Shown here: positions 1 through 12,000 of the stretch, piece by piece
Layout of the letters: every line of letters starts with the position of its first letter
How positions within the stretch are numbered: position 1 is the stretch's first letter
NCBI RefSeq assembly: GCF_010894405.1
Contig: NZ_JAAIYA010000007.1
Span: 434,001 to 498,000 of the forward strand
Length of the DNA stretch: 64,000 bases
Direction: 5' to 3'
Source of the DNA: Pyxidicoccus caerfyrddinensis
GTDB lineage: Bacteria; Myxococcota; Myxococcia; Myxococcales; Myxococcaceae
Position numbers and translations under genes: made by a program
The notes under the pieces: generated by a model
What the model was told of the DNA's origin: nothing
Database searches by the model: none
The model's input: the letters and a program-made list of their open reading frames with translations, nothing else

Positions 1-3000
1 GTGAGGTGGAGTCCGCCCTGCTGCGCCACCCCGCGGTGCGCGAGGCGGCGGCCGTGGTGCGCGAGGACGCTCCGGGCGACAAGCGCCTGGTGGCCTACGT
101 CGTGGCGCGCGAGGGCCAGTCCGTGGAGTCCTCCGCGCTGCGCTCGCTGCTGAAGGAGACGCTGCCCGAGTACATGGTGCCCTCGGCCTTCGTCCCGCTG
201 GAGGCCCTGCCCCTCAACCCCAACGGCAAGCTGGACCGGAAGGCGCTGCCCGCCCCCGCCGCCACGCACCTGGCCTCTGGCCGTGCCTTCGTGGCGCCGC
301 GCAACGACGTGGAGGAGCGGCTGGCCTCCATCTGGAGCGCCCTGCTCGGCGTGCCCCGCGTGGGCGTGCACGACAACTTCTTCGAGCTGGGCGGCGACTC
401 CATCATCAGCCTCCAGGTGGTGGCCCGCGCCCGTCAGGCCGGACTGCTCCTGTCCGCGAGGGAGCTCTTCCAGCACCAGACCATCGCCGGGCTCGCCCCG
501 ATGGCGCGGACGGCCGCTCCCGTGGAGGCCGCCTCGCAGGGCCCCGTCTCCGGCCCTGTGCCCCTCACCCCCATCCAGCTCCACCTGCTGCATCACGACG
601 CGGAGCACGCCCACCACTTCAACCAGTCCGTGCTGCTGCGGGCCCGCCAGCCCCTCCAGGCCCCGCTGCTGCGGCAGGCCCTCCAGGCCCTCGTCGCGCA
701 CCACGACGCGCTCCGCCTGCACCTGACGCGGGACGGCGACACGTGGCACCAGGAGCACGCCGCCCCCGAGCAGCTCTCCGTGCCGCTGCACGTGCACGAC
801 CTCTCCGCGCTGCCCGCCCATGAGCGGCCCGCGGCCCTGAGGGACGAGGCCTCGCGCCTGCAAGCCTCCTTCCGTCTCTCCGAGGCGCCGCTGCTGCGCG
901 CCGCCCTCTTCCTCTCCGGCGAGGGCCAGCCCCAGCAGCTCTTCCTCTGCCTCCACCACCTCGTCGTCGACGCCGTCTCCTGGCGCGTGCTGATGGAGGA
1001 CCTCGAGTCCGTCTACCAGCAGCTGGCCCAGGGTCGGCCGGTGGCGCTGCCGCCCAAGAGCACCTCCTTCCAGGCGTGGGCGCGGCACCTGGAGTCCATC
1101 GCCCGCTCCGAAGCGCTCGCCGCCGAGGCGCCGCTGTGGATGGAGCCCGCCCAGCGGCAACTCCCCGGACTGCCGCTCGACACCTTCGGCATCAACACCC
1201 GCGCCTCCGAGCGTGCCGTCTCCGTCCAGCTCGAGCAGGACGAGACGCGCCTGCTGCTGCAGGAGACGCCCGCCGCCTGGCGCGCCCGCCTCGATGACGT
1301 CCTGCTGACGGCGCTCGCGCAGACGCTCGGCGAGTGGACCGGACACGCCGAGATGCTCGTGGACCTCGAGGGCCATGGCCGCCAGGAGCAGCTCGCCGAA
1401 GGCGTGGACCTCTCGCGCACCGTGGGCTGGTTCACCTCCGTGGCCCCCGTGCTGCTGCGGGTGCCCGCCCAGGGCACTCCGGGCGAGGGCCTGCGCTCCG
1501 TGCGCGACTCGCTGCGCCGCCTGCCACACCACGGCATCGGCTTCGGGCTCCTTCAGTGGATGGGCCCGGACGCCATCGCCCGGCCCCTGCGCGCGCTGCC
1601 CGCCGCCCCCGTCCTCTTCAACTACCTGGGCCAGCTCGACACGTCCGCCGCCGCCAGCGCCCTCTTCATCCTCACCGACGAGGACACCGGCCCCCACGCC
1701 GCGCCCGCGGGCACGCGCGACCACCTGCTGGAGGTGATTGGCTCTGTCCTCGGCGGGCGCCTGCGCCTGGCCTTCCGCTACAGCGAGCACCTGCACTCGG
1801 CCGCCACCATCGAGCGGCTCGCGGGGCGCTTCCTCCAGCACCTGCGCACCCTCATCTCCTCGCGCCACTCCGAGGACGCCCGCCGCCTCTCCCCGGGCGA
1901 CTTCCCCCTGGCCCGCATCACGCCCTCCGCCCTCCAGTCGCTGCTGGCCGTCACCGGCCCGGAGCTCGAGGACCTCTACCCCGTCTCCCCGCTGCAGCAC
2001 GGCCTGCTCTTCCACTGGATGCTGTCGCCCGGCTCCGACGTGTACCTGGAGCAGATGGCCTGGACGATGGAGGGACGGCTGGACCTGGAGTCCTTCCGCG
2101 CGGCGTGGCAGGCCAGCCTGGATGGCCACCCCATCCTGCGCACCAGCTTCCACTGGGAGGGGCTGGAGTTCCCCCTCCAGGCCGTGCACCCGCGCGCCAC
2201 GCTGCCCTTCGAGACGCTCGACTGGCGTGGCGTGCCCGCCGCCGAGCAGCAGGCCCGCTTCCAGCAACTCCTCGAGGAGGACCGGCGGCGCGGGTTCGAT
2301 CCACGCCGGGCGCCCCTCATGCGCCTCACGGCCGTGCGCCTGGGCGAGCACACCCACCGCTTCCTCTGGAACCACCACCACCTGCTGCTGGATGGCTGGA
2401 GCCTCGGCCTCATCTTCCAGGACGTGCTGGCCCACTACGAGGCCGCCCTCTCCGGCGGCGCGGCCCGGCTCGACTCGCGCCCGCCCTTCCGCGACTACAT
2501 CGCCTGGCTGGAGCGGCGCGAGGCGTCCGCCGACGAGAGCTTCTGGCGCTCCGCGCTCGCCGGCTTCACCGCGCCCACGCCCCTACCGGGCGACACCCAT
2601 GCCGCCCCCCCCGCGGGGCAGACGCCTACCCTGCACTCCCACGAGCAGGAGCTGGGCGCCGAGGCCACCGCCGCCCTGATGGCCTTCTCGCGCCAGCACC
2701 AGGTCACCCTCAACACGCTGGTGCTCGCCGCGTGGGCCATCGTCCTCTCGCGCTACAGCGGCCAGCGCGAGGTGGTCTTCGGCACCACCGTCTCCGGCCG
2801 TCCTCCCGAGCTGCCCGGCTCGGGCGCCATGGTGGGCGTCTTCATCAACTCGCTCCCCACCCGCGTCCGGCTGCCCTCGGACGCCTCGCCGCTGCTGCCC
2901 TGGCTCCAGTCCTTCCAGGAGCAGCTCGCCGAGCTGCGCCAGCACGACTTCGCCTCCCTGGTGGACATCCAGTCCTGGAGCCAGGTGCCCCGCGGCACCC

Positions 3001-6000
3001 CGCTCTTCGAGTCGCTGCTCGTCGTGGAGAACTTCCCCCTCGACGCGGCCCTGCTGAAGCACAAGGCCTCGCTGGACATCCGCGACGTGCTGACGCACGA
3101 GCGCGCCAACTACCCGCTCGCCCTCGCCGTCGTCCCCGGCGAGCGCCTGCGGCTGGGCCTGTCCCATGACGAGCCGCGCCTGCGCCGCGACGACATGCGG
3201 CGGCTGCTCGCGCACTGGCGCACCGCGCTCGAGGGCCTGGTGGCCCACCCGCGCGCAACGCTGGGTGCGCTCTCCCTGCTGTCCGACGCCGAGCGCCAGC
3301 AGATTCTGGGCGCGTGGAGCCGCACGCCGGGCAACCAGACAGAGCAGCTCGCCCACCACCTCTTCGAGGAGCAGGTGCGCCGCGCGCCCAACGCCCCCGC
3401 GGTGAGTGCCGGTTCCGAGACGCTCACCTACGGCGAGCTCAACGAGCGCGCCAACCAGCTCGCGCGCCACCTGCGCCGGGTGGGCGTGGGCCCCGAGGTG
3501 CGAGTCACCGTGTTCCTCGAGCGCTCCGTGGAGCGCGTGGTGGCCATGCTGGCCATCCTCAAGGCCGGCGGCGCCTGGCTGGCGTTGGACCCCACGCTGC
3601 CCGAGGAGCGCCTCGCGTACATCACCTCGGATGCGCTGACCCCGGTGCTCCTCACGCACTCGTCGCTGGAGCACCTGCTCGACAGGCGCGGCTACGTCTT
3701 CCTCATGGACGAGCACTGGGAGCGCGTGGAGCGCGAGTCCGAAGAGGACCTGGACACCCACGTGGTGGCCAGCAGCCTCGCGTACATCATCTACACCTCG
3801 GGCAGCACCGGCCGGCCCAAGGGCACGCTGCTCACGCACGGCGGCCTGGCCAACACCGCGCGGCAGGTGGCCGTGGCCCACGGCTACCGGCCCGACAGCC
3901 GGGTGCTCCAGTTCGCCAGCGTCGGCTTCGACGCCTCCGTGTGCGAGGTGTTCTCCACGCTGGTGGCCGGGGCGTGCCTGTGCATCGCGAGCCAGGAGCA
4001 GCTCATGCCCAGCGAGCCCCTGCGCTCGCTGCTGGAGGCGCAGTCCATCACCGCGGTGACGCTGACGCCGTCGGTGCTGGCGCAGCTGGAGCCGGAGGGC
4101 CTGGCGAAGCTGGAGACCGTCATCTCCGCGGGCGAGGCGTGCACGCCGGAGCTGGCGCGGCGCTGGTCGTCCGGGCGGACGCTGCTCAACGCCTACGGCC
4201 CGACGGAAGTCACCATCTGCGCCACCGTGAGCGGGCCGGTGCGGCCCGAGCAGCTCGGCATTGGCCGGGCCCTGCCCAACGTGCAGGTGTACGTGCTGGA
4301 CGAGGCGCTGCGGCCGGTGCCCGTGGGCGTGGCCGGAGAGCTGTACGTGGGCGGCTCGGGCGTGGCCCGTGGCTACCTGGGTCAGCCGGCGCTGACGGCG
4401 GAGCGCTTCGTCCCCCATCCCTTCAGCACGGAGCCGGGAGCCCGGCTCTACCGCACCGGAGACGAGGTGCGGTGGATGGCGGACGGGGAGCTGGAGTTCC
4501 TCGGCCGGCGCGACGAGCAGGTGAAGCTGCGCGGCTTCCGCATCGAGCTGGGCGAAATCGAGTCCGTGCTCTGCGAGCACCCGGCGGTGGCGCAGGCCGT
4601 GGTGGCGCTGCGCGAAGACGCGCCGGGTGACAAGCGGCTGGTGGCCTACGTGGTGCCGCGCTCCGGCGAGCAGGTGGAGCCGCAGGCGCTGCGCGCCGCC
4701 CTGCTGTCGCGGCTGCCCGACTACATGGTGCCCGCGGCCTTCGTCCCCCTGGAGTCGCTGCCGCTGACGACGAGCGGCAAGGTGGACCGCAAGGCCCTGG
4801 CCGCCCTGGAGGGCGCGCACACCGCGGCGGCGTCCGAGTACGTGGCCCCGCGCACGGATACCGAGCGGCGGCTGGCCGCCATCTGGAGCGAGCTGCTGGC
4901 CGTGGAGCAGGTGGGGCTGCACGACGAGTTCATGGCCCTCGGCGGCCACTCGCTGCTGGCCACCCAGGTCATGGCCCGCATCCGCGCCGGCTTCGGCGTG
5001 GAGCTGCCCCTGCGCGTCCTCTTCGAGGCCGCCACCCTGGAGAAGCTGGCCGCGCAGCTCGAGGCCGCCATCGCCAGTGGCTCGCCGGGGCCACGACTGC
5101 CGCCCCTCGAGCGCGCCTCGCGCGAGCAGCCGCTGCCGCTGTCCTTCGCCCAGCAGCGGCTGTGGTTCCTCGAGCAGCTCGAGCCCGGTCGCTCCACCTA
5201 CAACATGCCCGCGGCCATCCGCGTGGAGGGCCCGCTCGACGTGGCGGCCCTGGAGCGCTGCCTCGAGGAGCTGGTGCGCCGCCATGAGGTGCTGCGCACC
5301 ACCTACCGCACCCAGGGAGGTGAGGCCGTCCAGGTCATCGGCGCGCCCACGGCCCGGACCCTGAACCGGGTGGACCTCAGCGCGCTGCCCGCCGCCACGC
5401 GCGAGGCCGAGGCCCTGCGCATGGTCCGCGAGGAGAGCGAGCGGCCCTTCGACCTGGCCACGGGCCCGCTGCTGCTCACCACCCTGCTGAAGCTGACGGA
5501 CACCGAGCACCTGCTGGTGGTCGTCATGCACCACATCGTCTCGGACGGGTGGACCATCACCGTGCTCATCCGCGAGATGAGCGCCCTGTACGCGGCCTTC
5601 GTCCAGGGACAGCCCTCTCCGCTGCCCGAGCTGCCGGTGCAGTACGCCGACTACGCGGTGTGGCAGCGCCAGTGGCTGGTGGGCGAGGAGCTGGAGCGCC
5701 AGCTCGCGTATTGGCAGCAGCAGCTCGCCGGCGCCCCGCCGGTGCTGGAGCTGCCCACCGACAGGCCCCGTCCCCCGGTCCAGTCGTTCCGCGGCACCTC
5801 CTTCCCGCTGGCCTTCTCCCAGGAGCTGTCCACCGGGCTCAAGGCGCTCGCCCAGCGCGAGGGCGTCACCCCCTTCATGCTCGTGCTGGCCGTGTTCCAG
5901 GTGCTGCTGCACCGCTACTCCGGCCAGGACGATGTCAGCGTCGGCTCGCCCATCGCCGGCCGCCGCCTCGCGGAGCTCGAGGGACTCGCCGGCTTCTTCG

Positions 6001-9000
6001 TCAACTCGCTCGTCCTGCGCACCCGCATGGAGGGCAACCCCTCCTTCCGCGAGCTGCTGCGCCAGGTCCGTGAGACGACGCTGGGAGCCTACGCCCACCA
6101 GGACATCCCATTCGAGAAGCTGGTGGAGCAGTTCCAGCCCGAGCGCAACCTCAGCCACACCCCCCTCTTCCAGGTGTGGTTCATGCTGGGCGAGCCCCGG
6201 CTGGCGGACTTCCGCACCGGGGACCTGAGGATGCACGTGCTGGACGGCGCCAGCACCGTGGCCAAGTTCGACCTGGCGCTCTTCCTCACGGACTACCCCG
6301 AGGGGATTGCCGGCACCTTCGACTACAACACCGACCTCTTCGACGAGAGCACCCTGGTGCGCATGACCGGGCACCTGAGGATGCTGCTGGAGGGCGTGGT
6401 GGCCTCGCTGGACACCCGCGTGTCCGAGCTGCCCCTGCAGACCGAGAGCGAGCGCCAGCAGGTGCTCGTCGAGTGGAACCAGGCCCGGCGCGAGCTGCCC
6501 GAGCCCGCGCTCGTCCACCGCCTCTTCGAGGAGCAGGTCCGCCGCAATCCCAACGCCCCCGCGGTGAGCTTCGGTGCCGAGACGCTCAGCTACGGCGAGC
6601 TCAACGCCCGCGCCAACCAGCTCGCGCGCCACCTGCGCCGGCTGGGCGTGGGCCCCGAGCTGCTCGTGGCCCTGTGCCTGGAGCGCTCGCCCGAGCTCAT
6701 CGTGGCCATGCTCGCCACCGTCAAGGCCGGCGGCGCCTGGCTGGCGTTGGACCCCACCCTGCCCGAGGAGCGCCTCGCGTACATCACCTCGGATGCGCTG
6801 GCCCCGGTGCTCCTCACGCACTCGTCGCTGGAGCACCTGCTCGACCGGCGTGGCTTCGTCTTCCTCATGGACGAGCACTGGGAGCGCGTGGAGCGTGAGT
6901 CCGAGGAGGACCTGGACACCACGCTCACCGCGGACAACCTCGCCTACGTCATCTACACCTCGGGCAGCACCGGCCGTCCCAAGGGCACGCTGCTGCAGCA
7001 GCGGGGCCTGACCAACACCGCCCTGCAGACCCTGGACTTCATGGACCTGGGGCCGGGCCGTCGGCTGCTCCAGTTCTTCTCCATCAGCTTCGATGCCTCG
7101 GTGTCGGAGGTCTTCCCCGCGCTGCTGTCCGGGGCGTGCCTCGTCATGGCCTCGCGCGAGGAGCTGATGCCCGGGGCCCCGCTGCTCAAGGTGGTGCAGG
7201 AGCAGTCCATCACCACGATGAAGCTCACCCCGTCGGTGCTGGCGCAGCTGGAGCCCGAGAGCCTGCGAGGCGTCCAGACGCTCGTCTCCGCCGGAGAGGC
7301 GTGCACGCCCGAGCTCGTCGCGCGCTGGAAGCCGGGGCGGCGCTTCGTCAACGCCTATGGCCCCACGGAGACCACCGTGTGCGCCGCCGTCAACACGGAC
7401 GTGGACCCCCGGCACGTCACCCTGGGCCGCCCCTTCCACAACGTGAAGACGTACGTGCTGGACGCGGGCCTCAGGCCCGTCCCCGTGGGCGTGCCCGGCG
7501 AGCTCTACATCGGCGGCGTGGGCCTGGCCCGTGGCTACCACGGCCGCCCCGAGCTCACCGCCGAGCGCTTCGTGCCGAATCCATTCTCCGCCGAGCCGGG
7601 GGCCCGCCTCTACCGCACGGGTGACAAGGTGCGCTGGCTGGTCCAAGGCGAGCTCGAGTACCTGGGCCGCGTCGACTTCCAGGTGAAGCTGCGCGGCTTC
7701 CGCATCGAGCCGGGTGAGGTGGAGTCCGTGCTGCTCCAGCACCCCCTGGTGCGCGAGGCCGTGGTGGTGGTGCGCGAGGACGTGCCCGGCCGCAAGCGAC
7801 TGGTGGCCTACGTGGTGGCGCGCGAGGGCCAGGAGGCCGACACCTCCGCCCTGCGCTCCGCCCTGGCGGGCAAGTTGCCCGAGTACATGGTGCCGGCCGC
7901 CATCGTCTCGCTGGAGGCCCTGCCCCTCAACTCCAGCGGCAAGGTGGACAGGAAGGCCCTGCCCGCGCCGGAAGCCACGGCCGGCGAGGGGCAGTCCACC
8001 CACGTCGCCCCTCGCGACGACATCGAGCAGCGCCTGGCCGACATCTGGGCGCAGGTGCTCGGCATCCCGAAGGTGGGCGTGCACGACAACTTCTTCACCC
8101 TCGGAGGCGACTCCATCATCAGCCTCCAGGTGGTGGCCCGCGCCCGTCAGGCCGGCCTCGTGCTCGCCCCGAGGGACCTCTTCCAGCACCAGACGGTGGC
8201 CCAGCTGGCGCAGGTGGTGAAGACCGCCTCCGCGTCCACCGCGGAGCAGGGCCCCATCACCGGCCCGGTGCCCCTCACCCCCATCCAGCGCTACCTGCTG
8301 GACCACGACGCGGAGCACGCCCACCACTTCAACCAGTCCGTGCTGCTGGCCACCCGCTCGCCGCTGGAGGCCTCGCGGTTGGAGGACACGCTGCGCCACC
8401 TGCTCGGCCACCACGACGCCCTGCGCCTGCGCCTGCGTCAGGTGGACGGCGAGTGGCGGCAGGACAACATGGGGCCGGAGGAGCTCTCCTTCCAGCTCCT
8501 CCAGGTGGACCTCTCCTCGCTCCCCGCCGACCAGCGCGCCGCGGCGCTCGAGGCCGAGGCCACCCGCCTCCAGGCCAGCTTCGTCCTGTCGGAGCCGCCC
8601 CTGCTGCGCGCCGCCCTCTTCCACCTCGGAGAGGGACAGCAGCGCCTGCTGCTCGCCGTCCATCACCTGTCGGTGGACGCCGTCTCCTGGCGCGTGCTGC
8701 TGGAGGACCTGGAGTCCACCTACCTCCAGCTGGAGCAGGGCCAGCGGGTGACGCTCCCGGCCCGGAGCACCTCCTTCCAGGCCTGGGCCCGCCGCCTGGA
8801 GTCCCATGCCCGCTCGCCGGCCCTGGAGGCCGAGGCGCCTCTCTGGCTGGACGAGGCCCGCCAGCACGTGGCGCCCCTGCCCACCGACGCCACCGGCCCC
8901 AATACCCGCGCCTCCGAGCACTCCGTCTCCGTCTCCCTGGAGACCGAGGAGACGAAGCTGCTGCTGCAGGAGGTCCCCTCCGCCTGGCGCGCGCACATCA

Positions 9001-12000
9001 CCGAGGTGCTGCTGACGGCGCTCGCCCAGTCCCTGACCGAGTGGACCGGACAGTCCCACGTCCTCGTCGACCTGGAGGGCCACGGCCGCGAGGAGCTCTT
9101 CCCGGACGTGGACCTCAGCCGCACCGTCGGCTGGTTCACCAGCCTGACGCCGGTGCTGCTGCCGGTGCCCTCCGGGAGCTCCACGGGAGACGGCCTGCGC
9201 GCCGTGCGTGACTCGCTGCGCCGCCTGCCCCACCACGGCCTCGGCGCCGGTCTGCTGCGATGGATGGGGCCCGACGAGACGGCCCGACGACTGCAAGCGC
9301 TCCCCGCCGCGCAGGTGGCCTTCAACTACCTGGGGCAGCTCGATGCCACCGTGGCCTCGAGCCGCTTCTTCTCGCTGGCGGACGAGCCCATTGGCCCCCT
9401 CACCGCCCCCTCCGGCACGCGCTTCCACCCGCTGGAGGTGAATGGCTCCGTCCTCGGCGGGTGCCTGCGGGTGTCCTTCGGCTACAGCACCCACCTGCAC
9501 TCGGCCGCCACCATCGACCGGCTCGCGCGGCGCTTCCTCCACCACCTGCGCACGCTCATCTCCGCGCGCCACTCCGAGGACGCCCGCCGCTTCACCCCGA
9601 GCGACTTCCCCCTGGCCCCGCTCACCCAGCCGGCGCTCGACGCGCTGCTGCAGCGGACCGGGCCGGACGTCCAGGACATCTACCCGCTCTCCCCCATGCA
9701 GCAGGGCATGCTCTTCCACGCACTGCTGGCTCCCGAGTCGGGCGCGTACTTCGAGCAGCTCTCGTGGACGGTGCGCGGCGGCCTGGACCTGAAGGCCTTC
9801 CTCCAGGCGTGGGAGACGTGCCTCGGGCGCCACCCCATCCTCCGCTCCTCCTTCCACTGGGAAGCGCTGGAGACGCCGCTCCAGGTGGTGCACGCGCACG
9901 CGGCGCTGCCCTTCGAGATGCTGGACTGGCGCGAGCTGACGGCGTCCGCGCAGCAGGCCCGCTTCGAGCAACTGCTGGGCGAGGAGAAGCAGCGCGGCTT
10001 CGACCTGAACCGCGCCCCGCTCACGCGCCTGACGGCGGCGCGGCTGACCGGGGACACCTGGCGCTTCCTCTGGAGCCACCACCACCTGCTGGTGGACGGC
10101 TGGAGCCTCGGCGTGCTCATCGGCGAGGTGTTCTCCCTCTACGACACGCTGCGCGCCGGCGGCTCGCCGCCGCCCGTGTCCCCGCCTCCCTTCCGCGACT
10201 ACATCGCCTGGCTGCAGCGGCGCGACACCCAGGCGGACACCGCCTGGTGGCGCTCGTACCTGGAGGGCTTCTCCGCGCCCACGCCGCTGCCCGCCGACAC
10301 GCGCGCCGCGCCGCTCGCGGGAGTGTCCCCCACCCCGCACACGCTGGAGCTGGAGCTGTCCCGCGAGGCCACCGCGGCGCTCCAGGCCTTCGCCCGCCAG
10401 CACCAGCTCACCTCGCACACGCTCGCGCTGGCCGCCTGGGCCCTCGTCCTCTCACGCTACAGCGGCGAGCAGGACGTGCTCTTCGGCAACACCGTCGCCG
10501 GCAGGCCCGCGGAGCTTCCCGGCGCCGAGTCCATGGTGGGCCTCTTCATCAACTCGCTGCCCACCCGCGTGCGGATTCCTTCCGCCACCTCGCCCCTGCT
10601 GCCCTGGCTCCAGGCGCTGCAGGCCACCCAGCTCGAGCAGCGCCAGTACGAGCACACCCCGCTCGTCCACATCCAGTCCGCCAGCACCCTGCCCCGCGGC
10701 ACGCCGCTCTTCGAGTCGCTCGTCGTCTTCGAGAACTACCCGCTCGACACCTCCGTGCTGTCGTCCCCCTCGCTGAAGGTGGAGGACGTGCAGGGCTTCG
10801 AGGCCACCAACTACCCGCTCACGCTGTCCGTGCTCCCGGGCGAGGCGCTGCGCCTGCGCGCCGTCTACGATTCGCCCCGCTTCGAGCGCGGCGGCATGGA
10901 GCGGGTGCTGGGCCACTGGCGCAGGGCGCTCGAGGGACTGGCGGCTTCCGGCACCCGGTGCCTGGAAGACGTCACGCTGCACTCCGAGGCCGAGCGCCGC
11001 CAGGTGGTGGTGGAGTGGAACCAGACGCGCACCGACTTCCCGGGCGAGTCCTGCATCCACCACCTCTTCGAGCAGCAGGTGGCCCTGCGCCCCGAGGCCA
11101 TCGCCCTGGAGTTCGGTGAGCAGCGCCTCACCTACCGGGAGCTGGACGCCCGCGCCAACCAGCTCGCGCACCTGCTGCGCGCGCACGGCGTCGGGCCGGA
11201 TGACCTCGTCGCGCTCTGCCTGGAGCGCTCCGTGGAGCTCATCGTCTCGCTCCTCGCCATCCTCAAGGCGGGCGGGGCCTACCTGCCGCTGGACGCCTCC
11301 TACCCGGCGGAGCGCCTGGCCTTCATGCTGGAGGATGCGCCCCCCCGGCTGCTGCTCACCTCGCGCGCGCTGAGCACCCAGCTCCCCGTCTCCGCGCAGC
11401 TCCCCTGCATGATGGTGGAGGAGCTGGCGCTGGAGGGCCAGCCCACCACGGCACCGGACTCGGGCGTCGGCTCGCGCAACCTGGCCTACGTGGACTTCAC
11501 CTCGGGCAGCACCGGCCGGCCCAAGGGCGTCGCCATCGAGCACCGCTCCGTCATGCGGCTGTTCCACGGCAGCCACTACGCCCACCTGGGCCCCGAGGAG
11601 ACGTTCCTCCTCATCGCCCCCATCTCCTTCGACGCCTCCACGCTCGAGGTGTGGGGTCCGCTGCTCTTCGGCGGACGCCTCGTCGTCTTCCCGCCCCAGT
11701 CCCCCAGCGACCTGGAGCTGCTCACCCAGGTGCTCACGCGGCACCAGGTGACGACGCTCCACCTCACCGCGGGCCTCTTCTCGCAGATGGTGGACCTGAA
11801 GCTGGAGGGCCTGAAGGGCGTGCGCCAGTTGCTCACCGGCGGCGACGTGGTCTCCGCGCCGCACGTGCGCCGGGTGCTGGAGGAGCTGCGCATCCCCATC
11901 ACCGCCTGCTACGGCCCCACCGAGAGCACGCTCTTCACCTCCTGCTTCCGGATGACGCGGTCCGAGCAGGTGGGGAGCGCCGTGCCCATCGGCTCGCCCA

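Noticed and set aside
2583-10418. 2,611-residue minus-strand open frame opposite the first NRPS
   Set aside because: Low-complexity Arg/Gly/Ala/His/Gln composition with no domain. It is a shadow of strong GC3 bias on the coding strand.
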